Source: Mesorhizobium sophorae
GTDB taxonomy: Bacteria > Pseudomonadota > Alphaproteobacteria > Rhizobiales > Rhizobiaceae
DNA: 64,000 bases
Direction of reading: 5' to 3'
NCBI RefSeq assembly: GCF_002270415.1
Contig: NZ_NNRI01000022.1
Coordinates: 1,178,001-1,242,000 of the forward strand
This document shows, piece after piece, positions 8,095-15,174 of this stretch; position 1 is the stretch's first letter, and each line of letters opens with the position of its first letter. The notes under the pieces were generated by a model. It did not search any database and had not been told where the DNA came from. It worked only from the letters and a program-made list of their open reading frames with translations. The position numbers and the translations under genes were made by a program.

Positions 8095-8129
8095 ATCGCG
8101 GGCCCGAGCTGTGTTTCGGCGTGGAATAA

Positions 8130-9787
8130 GGGCTCTGACGCACTTTTGGTGGTGATGGAGCCTACGCAGCGCCGATGACGCGCGCCTGGAGTAGGTCGAG
8201 TTTTCCTCGGCCGTACATTTGGCGTTTCACGAGCTTGAGTTTGGTGATCTGCCCCTCGGTTTGGCCATTGGACCAGGGAGATGTGATCGCCGCGCTCACA
8301 GCCGCTCGGTCCTTGACGATGCCGTTGGCGAAGGGGGCAACAAGGCCCGATCGAGCTTGCTCCAGCCATGGCTCAAGATCGACGAGAGACTTCTTGCGGA
8401 TCATGGCCTGGAAGGCGGCGATGATTCCTCGGGCATCGACCAGCTGGGGCACACCGCCCTCAATCGCGGCGACAAGGACGGTTTCGGACTTGGAGAGGTT
8501 GTCGCGACCGACGGTCATCAGCCGCGCTATGGTCCGCGCCGAGGGCGCCCGGCTCAAGGCGCCACCATCGACCTTTTCCGCCTTCCGACGGCGCGTAGCC
8601 CACTCGGTGACAACCCGAAGACTACCACGGAACCCTTGGCCTTTGAGCCGTCGCCATAGCTCGGCGCCGTTCCGCCGTCCGGCCGACCACTGGGCGTCGA
8701 GCCATGGCAGGTGCAGTTCGAGCGAGTTCTCGCGGACGCGGAAGATATCCGAGCGTTGACCGCGCATGACGCGACGGACAAGGCCGCGGCTGTACCCGGT
8801 CCGGCGAACGATCTCCTTGATCGTCACCCCGGTCTTGGCCAGGCCGAGAATGGCGGCGTTGGTGTCTTCCCGGCGAAGATATCCCTCATATTGGATCCGC
8901 TCGGCGGCAGTGAGCAGGTCGGGATTGATCGTGACTGCGCCGATCGCGGACCGAATCTGGCGCATGGATTTGCGCACGGCGTCGAGGAAGGCGCGGCTGG
9001 CGTTCTCCATCAAGTGCCAACGGTCGGCCACCTGGATCGCCTTCGGCAGAGCCTTGGCTGCAGCCATTGCGTAGCCACCGCCACGGTCGCGGGCGACGAT
9101 GCCGATCTGAGGCTGGTCAGAGAGCCAGGCCTGAGCCGTCGCTGGTTCCCGGTCAGGCAGCAATGCGATGGTCTTGCGCCGCTCCAGATCGCAGATGAGG
9201 GTTCCATAGCGCTGGTTGCGTCGCCACGCCCAGTCGTCGATCCCGATCACGGCTGGCGGAACGAAGCGCGGGCTGCCGCGCCGCCGCACGACGCGCAGCA
9301 GGGTGTCGTTGCTCACTGGCAGCATCAGTCTCCGGGCGAAGCCCGCTGCCGGGCGCCCGCCCAGAACAAGCCCAAGATGATGAACGATATCGTCGAGGCG
9401 AGCGGTTCGCCGCGCCCATGGCGCCAGGACGCCCTCGTCAAAGCGCTCGGCGAAGATTCGCCGGCCGCACAGAACCGCGTCGCAGTGGAACCGGCGCACC
9501 AGGACGACCAGCCGAACAGGCTTTCCAGCCAACGGCAGATCCGCCAAGCGCCGCTGATACCGGCTGTGGATCCGCTCCGATCTCGTTCCGCAGCCCGGAC
9601 AGGCACTCGCCATGCTCAAAGGTCGGATCGTGATGAGCGTCGCGTCGACCGCACTGGCGGCATCTTCAACAACAAAGCCGCGAGGGACGAGAGTCGATGG
9701 TCGGAGGGCCTGGCCCATGGCATTGATTCCTTTTGTGAAACCAGTGCCAGCCGACGTCACAATGTCATCAAAACTGAGTCAGAGCCC
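8130..9787. mobile_element. ISL3-family insertion sequence
   Basis: The element is bounded by imperfect inverted repeats. The left end reads GGGCTCTGACGCACTTTTGG and the reverse complement of the right end reads GGGCTCTGACTCAGTTTTGA; the first ten bases are identical, and matches continue for about 28 bases. It carries one full-length transposase. The 8 bases flanking each side (TGGAATAA left, CTTTTGCG right) do not match, so no target duplication is left. Confidence 0.8.
8162..9718 (-). CDS. ISL3-family transposase
   Basis: The 518-residue product has the ISL3 layout: an N-terminal zinc finger (ACPGCGTRSERIHSRY), a helix-turn-helix-like part, then the DDE catalytic domain with the first Asp in IGIDDWAWRRNQRYGT, the second in VARDRGGGYAMAAAKALP next to VADRWHLMEN, and the Glu in QTEGQITKLKLVKRQMYGRG. 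A helix-turn-helix insertion lies between (GVTIKEIVRRTGYSRGLVRR). The start at 9718 has AAAGGA 8 bases upstream; a GTG in frame at 9760 is possible. The reading frame is intact, so the element could be active. Confidence 0.9.
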   Translation of the reverse strand: MGQALRPSTLVPRGFVVEDAASAVDATLITIRPLSMASACPGCGTRSERIHSRYQRRLADLPLAGKPVRLVVLVRRFHCDAVLCGRRIFAERFDEGVLAPWARRTARLDDIVHHLGLVLGGRPAAGFARRLMLPVSNDTLLRVVRRRGSPRFVPPAVIGIDDWAWRRNQRYGTLICDLERRKTIALLPDREPATAQAWLSDQPQIGIVARDRGGGYAMAAAKALPKAIQVADRWHLMENASRAFLDAVRKSMRQIRSAIGAVTINPDLLTAAERIQYEGYLRREDTNAAILGLAKTGVTIKEIVRRTGYSRGLVRRVMRGQRSDIFRVRENSLELHLPWLDAQWSAGRRNGAELWRRLKGQGFRGSLRVVTEWATRRRKAEKVDGGALSRAPSARTIARLMTVGRDNLSKSETVLVAAIEGGVPQLVDARGIIAAFQAMIRKKSLVDLEPWLEQARSGLVAPFANGIVKDRAAVSAAITSPWSNGQTEGQITKLKLVKRQMYGRGKLDLLQARVIGAA

Positions 9788-10388
9788 CTTTTGCGAGCCG
9801 ATCCAGGGTCCCAATTGCGGGCCGATTGACAGGACGTCGACCGCTTTGAAACTGAGTTCCTTTAGCGACTCGCAAAGCAGACCATCCGGATCTCTGGTGA
9901 AGGCTTGCCCATCATGAAGGTCAAAAAAGTAACGAGACATACGCCCTCCGACAACATCGATATTTCGCGATATCTGTTAACCTGAAAAGTCTGGAAATGT
10001 TCCGGAATGGCGTCGGTGCAGCGCGAGAGCGGCAAGCAGGCGATGGTGCTTCTAGGATGCCCTGTCTCCCGTATACCAGCGCGTTTTGGCGATAGCATGA
10101 AGGGCCAACGTCACCGCAGCTAAGTGGTCTTCTGGCTTGCCTTTGTCGCAAGCGGGACCCGATATGTGGTAGCGCCTTCCTCGGGCAAATATGCGCCTTG
10201 TGGTAGCCACTGGCTGGCTAGCGAAATAACTGAAGCACAGGCCCGCGAGTTTATCGGGTTCCTCGGTTCCATTGGGCATCACTCCTGTAGGAAGCGCGGA
10301 TGCAGGAAGCGCGGATAGTGAACAGCACGCCGTGACACCGAGCGTTGAGCCACGTGATCCACTGATCAGATCACGCGGCTTAACAGCA
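9788..10388. other. About 600 bases without a supported gene
   Basis: Right after the insertion sequence are two short similar stretches (AAACTGAGT at 9771 and at 9849) and a GGGTCCCAATTGCGGGCCGA segment near 9808 that looks like the edge of another mobile element. On the minus strand near 10080-10180 a run reading GKPEDHLAAVTLALHAIAKT looks coding but has no start or ribosome binding site. Two near-identical GGAAGCGCGGAT units lie at 10297 and 10308. Confidence 0.35.
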
Positions 10389-10640
10389 TCAATACCCGTC
10401 GGGACACCGTGCGATGTAGACACGCCCATGACGATCTCTGTAGCGGCACTGACCGGCTTCACTGGCATGCCCGATCACCGCGCCCGCAATGGCCCCAGCG
10501 GCACCGCCAACGATCGCGCCTTTGACGGGATCGCCGGCTACGGCTGCACCAATTGCCGCTCCACCCAGACCACCGACTGCAGCGCCCTGCTCGGTGCGCG
10601 AACATGCTCCGAGCGGGACGATAAGGCTCAAGATGAGCAT
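10389..10640 (-). CDS. YMGG-like glycine-zipper lipoprotein
   Basis: The product begins MLILSLIVPLGACSRTEQ, a lipoprotein signal with lipobox LGAC, then a glycine-zipper region (GGLGGAAIGAAVAGDPVKG and GGAAGAIAGAVIGHASE) and a C-terminal YRDRHGRVYIARCPDGY. Such 80-90 residue proteins sit in the outer membrane. The ribosome binding site GGAGGA is well placed for an ATG at 10648, which is out of frame because of a run of six A; the in-frame ATG is at 10640, 14 bases from the ribosome binding site. Either the A-run carries an indel or the later start is used. A broken copy lies at 4146-4379. Confidence 0.7.
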   Translation of the reverse strand: MLILSLIVPLGACSRTEQGAAVGGLGGAAIGAAVAGDPVKGAIVGGAAGAIAGAVIGHASEAGQCRYRDRHGRVYIARCPDGY

Positions 10641-10964
10641 TTTTTCATGAATTGTCCTCCAGCGGCCCGAGATTGAGCCCGGGGTAAATGCGCGATTTGT
10701 TTTTTCGATCCGTCGACTTTCTAAATTACCGATTGATTGTGCGCGCCGGCGATCCACCCACCTGAGCGCTCACGCTTCCATAGCAGGATTTGGTCAGTAT
10801 CGGGAAATCGAGGGAGTGCTCAGCACTTCTCACCTCGGGCTCACGGCAGGTTGTCCACAAAGAGTTCCGATCCAATTCCTGAACCCACGGGCGCGCCCAA
10901 TCGGAACATCGAAAGCTCCACCGTATTGGTACTGGACGCCATTGCAAATGCCTACGGACGCAAA

Positions 10965-11966
10965 ATGCGACCCTCGATCACAAACGTATGGGCCTTGGTG
11001 AGAGAAAGCGTAGTCGGCTTCGTCAACGACAATGCGCTTAGCCATGGGGCGGCAATGGCTTTTTACGCCGCCACCTCCCTGGCCCCAATTTTGCTAATTG
11101 TGGTCGCTATTGCAGGCCTCGTTTTCGGTCAGGATGCGGCTCAATTGGCTTTGTCCGCGCAAATCTCGGGGCTGATGGGGCCAGAAAGCGCAGATCTTCT
11201 TCAGACCGCGCTGGAGAGCGCCTCGAGCAGATTATCCGGAACCTGGGCCGCGGTGATCGGAATTGTGACGTTGTTGGTGGCCGCATCGGGCGTCTTTGGC
11301 GAAATGCAGCAATCACTAAATTCGATTTGGAAGGTCGAACCTCAGGGGAGTTCGTTGTCGCGTCTAGTCCGGGCCCGTGCAGCAAGTCTGGGTTTGGTCG
11401 CTGCGCTGGGTTTCATGTTGCTCGTGTCGCTCGTTGCGAGCGCAGCGATCGCGGCACTGGGAACCATCATCAACCCTCACCTGCCGTTTGGCACAATCGT
11501 CCTCGGCATGATCAACGCGGTCGTCTCATTTGTCCTGATCTCGTTGATGTTCGCGGCAATCTACAAAGTTTTGCCAGATCGAACCCTCGAATGGCGCGAC
11601 GTAGGGATTGGTGCTGTGGCGACGGCTGCCCTGTTCACCCTCGGAAAATCACTTATCGGCTGGTATATCGGCAGTAGTGCGATCGCATCCTCGTATGGGG
11701 CCGCCGGTGGACTGCTCGTCATACTCCTGTGGGTGTACTACTCATCGGAGATCTTTCTTCTCGGCGCCGAATTCACTCGCGCCTATTCTGTTCGACACGG
11801 CAGCAGGTCCGATCTGAACGCGCTGGTTCACAGTGCTTCGCCCGCAAGAGACGTCCCATTTCGTGCAAAGAAAACGTCCAACTCTGCTGGCGTGGTGGCG
11901 CTGTTGGCGGTGGCGTGCGCGAGCGCAACGATGACCGCGCTTATGCTAGGTCTTCGCCGCCCCTAG
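10965..11966 (+). CDS. YihY/virulence-factor BrkB family membrane protein
   Basis: The 333-residue product has the family layout: an N-terminal helix with the conserved NDNALSHGAAMAFYAATSLA, five further membrane helices, ASSYGAAGGLLVILLWVYYS and the end motif IFLLGAEFTRAYSVRHGS. A final hydrophobic segment near the C-terminus is extra. The family has unknown biochemical function (once mis-annotated as RNase BN). The ATG at 10965 is the first that gives family-like sequence; the frame is open to 10737. No strong ribosome binding site is seen. It is divergent from the YMGG gene. Confidence 0.8.
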   Translation: MRPSITNVWALVRESVVGFVNDNALSHGAAMAFYAATSLAPILLIVVAIAGLVFGQDAAQLALSAQISGLMGPESADLLQTALESASSRLSGTWAAVIGIVTLLVAASGVFGEMQQSLNSIWKVEPQGSSLSRLVRARAASLGLVAALGFMLLVSLVASAAIAALGTIINPHLPFGTIVLGMINAVVSFVLISLMFAAIYKVLPDRTLEWRDVGIGAVATAALFTLGKSLIGWYIGSSAIASSYGAAGGLLVILLWVYYSSEIFLLGAEFTRAYSVRHGSRSDLNALVHSASPARDVPFRAKKTSNSAGVVALLAVACASATMTALMLGLRRP

Positions 11967-11974
11967 GCGGTTGA

Positions 11975-12877
11975 TCATCTGAGGGTTTGTTCCTCTAGCA
12001 AGCGCCGCATTGCCAGGGCGTTCCTTGGCGCAAAGCCTTCATAGTCATTGTTGAAATAGACCCAAGCTCTCCTTGCGCCACTGGCGCGGATCTTGTCAGC
12101 CCATCCGCTTAGCTCGTCTCTGGTGTAATCATGCCGGTACCAGCGCTCTGGACCGTGGAGCCGCACGTAGACATCCTCCGCTGTACGCACGAGGACATCC
12201 GGAAGACGAGGGCCGCTGCATGAGCAAAAAATTGTGCCTGTATTCCGAAAGGCCGAGTATACGGTCTCGTTCCACCAACTGGCGTGACGAAACTCCACCA
12301 CATTGCGCCGGGCCGGGTCGAGTTGGCTGAGAATGCCGTTCAGTCGTGACTTAGTGAAATGGTAACTGGGCGGGAGCTGGAAGAGAAAGCAGCCCATTCT
12401 CTCACCGAGGATATCGGCCATCATTCCAAAATCCTTTACGAGGGTTTTGGTCCCCTGAAACCTCTTGATGTGGGTAATCAGCTCACAGACCTTTACCGTA
12501 TAGACGAAACTGCTTTTTCCGGGTTGCCGAAGCCAGCTTTTGACATTTGTGACGGTTGGCCAAGAATAAAAGGATGCGTTGATTTCGACAGTATCGAATC
12601 GTTTCGCGTAATAGTTGAACCATTGGCTGGTGGGCAGATCCGTCGGATAAAACTGTCCCCGCCATTTCCAGTAAAACCATCCCGAGCACCCGACATAGGC
12701 AGATGCCTGCAAACACGAGACGGTGTCACGCTCTCCTATTGCCCCGGCCAATCGGGCGGTATGCATCTTGTCGGCACGTCCAACGTTTTCAATTCGCTGC
12801 TTCTCTCTGCGCAGCCTACGCAGCTCACGGCGCTCCTCGGGTCCAAGTGCTTTCCGTTTGATGGCTTCCGAACCCAT
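11975..12877 (-). CDS. DUF72 (YecE-like) protein
   Basis: The 300-residue product has a charged N-terminal helix of about 55 residues (KALGPEERRELRRLRREKQR), then the DUF72 TIM-barrel-like domain: AYVGCSGWFYWKWRGQFYP, the FDTVEINASFYSWP motif, LPPSYHFTKSRL, NVVEFRHASWWN and a C-terminal YVRLHGPERWY with AWVYFNNDYEGFAPRNA. The gene starts at an ATG preceded by GGAAAGGG. The family's biochemical role is not established. It converges with the YihY gene (stops 9 bases apart). The frame is open upstream to 13345, but that part does not look coding. Confidence 0.85.
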   Translation of the reverse strand: MGSEAIKRKALGPEERRELRRLRREKQRIENVGRADKMHTARLAGAIGERDTVSCLQASAYVGCSGWFYWKWRGQFYPTDLPTSQWFNYYAKRFDTVEINASFYSWPTVTNVKSWLRQPGKSSFVYTVKVCELITHIKRFQGTKTLVKDFGMMADILGERMGCFLFQLPPSYHFTKSRLNGILSQLDPARRNVVEFRHASWWNETVYSAFRNTGTIFCSCSGPRLPDVLVRTAEDVYVRLHGPERWYRHDYTRDELSGWADKIRASGARRAWVYFNNDYEGFAPRNALAMRRLLEEQTLR

Positions 12878-13203
12878 GAAATTACCCTTTCCGCCTTTAA
12901 CGCGGGGCACGGCCGGATGGCTCCGTGGCAACTGGCCAAAGTGGCGCAGGGGCGGATCGCTGCCATCGGGGTACGGATCTAAGTACAAAGTCTGGTGTCG
13001 ATGTCGATGCGACGATGCGACCAGCTCTCGAAAACGCCAGGCCGCCCTGAATGCGTGCGCTGATGCCGCGTTCAAGAAACCGAAACGAAGCTCAATGAGC
13101 TCTACAGGCAGATCGAAGCTCGCCTGAAGGACGACGCGGATACCAAAAGCGACCCTGGCCGCGTCCCCGGGGGTATCGGGAGAGAAGAGTCGAACCAACA
13201 ACT
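12878..13203. other. Intergenic stretch with a plus-strand coding-like tail
   Basis: From about 13064 the plus strand reads ETKLNELYRQIEARLKDDAD and runs on to TAA at 13247, inside the end of the LolA-like gene. It has helical, coding-like composition but no start codon (a TGA precedes it). I read it as a gene tail left by a deletion; the family is not recognised. Confidence 0.35.
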
Positions 13204-13845
13204 TCAACGCGACTTCGTTGAGGTGTTGTTCTCCCGGTTTGCCGCGTAATCGATAGTGAAGGTTCCCTCGGCAACGCGACCGCCCTGCTTCACGTTGAAG
13301 ATTGTTACCGTCGTGGTCAATCCCTTCTCGTCTATAAGGCTCCACTTTCGTAAGTCGAGATTTTTCCTGTCAAACACCATAGAGATATTTGAATTACCGA
13401 AGGATGATTTGTCAGATAGTTTAATAATTATCAGATCGCCTTCCTCCCTGATGCTTTTGAGCCGGCTGCCAGAGAGGTCGACCTTATTGTCGAGTAGCAG
13501 CTTGAGTGGCGTCTTCGAGAGCGAATAAAGCCGCGAGGTCTTAAGCTTCTTATTATACACGACTACCGATTTGCCATCGGCAATGACGATGATCCCCGAT
13601 TGGCCGGCGTAGTTGAATCGGATCTTGCCCGGGCGTTGGAGAAAAAACCTGCCACTGGTCCGTTCCGCCTTTGGGCCGGACTGGACGAAGTCCCCAGACA
13701 TGGATTTTATTGAGGAGAAGTGATCGGCAATCGCCTGCGCGTCTACCGGTGCAGCCGGGAGCGCAGTTGTAAATCCAAGATTTGTCGCGGCAGCGCCGAC
13801 CATGACGAAACACCAACCACGCAGTCTTTTCCTCTTAGAGGCCAT
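13204..13845 (-). CDS. LolA-like outer-membrane lipoprotein carrier family protein
   Basis: After a signal peptide (GWCFVMVGAAATNLGFTTA, cleavage near LPAAP) the sequence follows the LolA pattern of Rhizobiales: FSSIKSMSGDFVQSGPKAER, FFLQRPGKIRFNYAG, VIADGKSVVVYNKKLKTSRL, YSLSKTPLKLLLDNKVDL and NSNISMVFDRKNLDLRKWSL. LolA carries lipoproteins across the periplasm. The housekeeping lolA is normally elsewhere beside ftsK, so this may be a second, stress-linked copy. The start is uncertain: ATG 13845 or GTG 13863. It follows the L,D-transpeptidase by about 30 bases on the same strand and probably shares its transcript. Confidence 0.75.
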   Translation of the reverse strand: MASKRKRLRGWCFVMVGAAATNLGFTTALPAAPVDAQAIADHFSSIKSMSGDFVQSGPKAERTSGRFFLQRPGKIRFNYAGQSGIIVIADGKSVVVYNKKLKTSRLYSLSKTPLKLLLDNKVDLSGSRLKSIREEGDLIIIKLSDKSSFGNSNISMVFDRKNLDLRKWSLIDEKGLTTTVTIFNVKQGGRVAEGTFTIDYAANRENNTSTKSR

Positions 13846-13875
13846 ACCATTGTCCAAGTTCACCTAGCAACGCGC

Positions 13876-14880
13876 CTACTGGAGGCCCTCGTCAACCGAC
13901 TCCACCGTTTCGTCTTTGAAGATAACCTTTGTGCCCTTTTGCACCTCAGAAGCGAGGTCTTCAGCATCCCAATTGGTCAGCCGGATGCAACCATGTGAGA
14001 AGGTCTTTCCAATCTTGCCCGGTTCGGGCGTACCGTGAATGCCGTAGCTTTCGATGGACAAATCAATCCATACCGATCCGACCGGATTATTTGGCCCGGC
14101 CGCTATAGTGAATGGGCGGTTGGTCTTAACCCCCTTGAAGGCGAAGTCAGGATCGTAATGATAGGTCGGGTTGTGCACCACGCGTTTGACTTCTGCCTGG
14201 CCGCTCGGCGCCGGCTTCTCTTGGCTCCCGATCGAAGCGGGGTACACTGCAAGCACTTTGCCGGAAGAGTCGAGCACGCGAACTTGGCGAGCGCTCTTGT
14301 CGACCTCAACTCTGGCAATAACCGAGGGAGGATCGCCTCGGGCGATAGCTGGCACCAGCAACTTTGCGCCGGCAACCCTGAAGCTGATGCCGGGATTGAG
14401 CCTTTCGAGCAGCTGTCCGCTGGTATGGAAGCGTTCAGCCATCTTTTCCACCGCATTGTGATAGCCAAGCCTAGGCAGGCGAGCCATTCCTTCCATGCGA
14501 GCCGGAATTCGCTTGGTAAACGGTCCACGCACATCCTTGCGTGTCAGCTCGTAGGTCACAAGGGCCGGGCTTGAGGATGTTGCGACTAGCTTGTCCCAAG
14601 TCTCCCGGGTGAGCTTGCCATCGGCGGGCAATCCGTTCGCCGCCTGAAATGCCCGGACCGCCTTGGCGAAGTTCTCTGCTCCGCGGCCGTCGATCAAGCC
14701 CGGCGAGAACCTCGCGCGATCCAAAAGGATTTGCGCCTTCAGCACGATAGGATTGACGCCCTTCGCTTCGCCGTCGTCGAATTGGGCATTGTTGACGGCG
14801 GCTCGGTCCAGCTTCGCCGCCTCTGTCCTGCCGCATGCGAGGACGAGCACAGCGGCTGCGACAAGAACGGGCCTGATCAT
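13876..14880 (-). CDS. L,D-transpeptidase with peptidoglycan-binding domain
   Basis: The 334-residue product has a signal peptide (VLVAAAVLVLACGRTEA), a PG_binding_1 domain around residues 45-100 (LLDRARFSPGLIDGRGAE, AFQAANGLPADGKLT), a LysM-like middle, and a YkuD catalytic domain with the active-site motif HGTPEPGKIGKTFSHGCIRL (Cys nucleophile) followed by NWDAEDLA. Such enzymes make 3-3 cross-links or attach proteins to peptidoglycan. The ATG at 14880 has AGGAG nine bases upstream; an in-frame GTG lies at 14889. An EcfG-like promoter lies upstream. With the LolA-like gene it forms an envelope-maintenance pair. Confidence 0.85.
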   Translation of the reverse strand: MIRPVLVAAAVLVLACGRTEAAKLDRAAVNNAQFDDGEAKGVNPIVLKAQILLDRARFSPGLIDGRGAENFAKAVRAFQAANGLPADGKLTRETWDKLVATSSSPALVTYELTRKDVRGPFTKRIPARMEGMARLPRLGYHNAVEKMAERFHTSGQLLERLNPGISFRVAGAKLLVPAIARGDPPSVIARVEVDKSARQVRVLDSSGKVLAVYPASIGSQEKPAPSGQAEVKRVVHNPTYHYDPDFAFKGVKTNRPFTIAAGPNNPVGSVWIDLSIESYGIHGTPEPGKIGKTFSHGCIRLTNWDAEDLASEVQKGTKVIFKDETVESVDEGLQ

Positions 14881-14917
14881 CAATGTCACTCCTGGAGCTG
14901 CACGACACTGCTTCTAT

Positions 14918-14942
14918 GACGCTGCACGGGAGATCTGGTTCC
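14918..14942 (-). promoter_or_regulatory. EcfG-like promoter for the L,D-transpeptidase/LolA unit
   Basis: Minus strand: GGAAC, 16 bases, CGTC; one mismatch in the -10 element. It lies about 38 bases before the start codon. Confidence 0.45.
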
Positions 14943-15114
14943 ATTCCCTGGAGCTAAACATTGTCGGTCACGATACAGGTCGCTGGCGACTGGCCTGTCC
15001 CTTTCTTGCTTCCGACAGTGCTGCAATCGACGCGGAAGTGGCGGCTTCGATGCGGTGGTCGCAGTTTCCCAGTAAAAGGTTTTGATCCATTGCTTGTCCG
15101 ATTCCAGAGTTGGT

Positions 15115-15139
15115 CGAACCAAATCTCGCCCACCGCGTT
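15115..15139 (+). promoter_or_regulatory. EcfG-like promoter for ligD
   Basis: CGAAC, 16 bases, CGTT: the -10 element is exact and one base of the -35 element differs. It ends 36 bases before the ligD start. Confidence 0.45.
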
Positions 15140-15174
15140 GAAACTCGCGTTGCGTCATCAGCCGGGGCATTTCC

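Noticed and set aside
8711-9829. Plus-strand open frame of 372 codons
   Set aside because: Antisense shadow of the ISL3 transposase.
10903-10927. GGAAC-N16-TATT before the YihY gene as an EcfG promoter
   Set aside because: Two mismatches in the -10 element make it too weak to call.
12883-13345. N-terminal extension of the DUF72 frame
   Set aside because: The translation (many His, Arg, Pro) is not protein-like, and a good ribosome binding site precedes the internal ATG at 12877.
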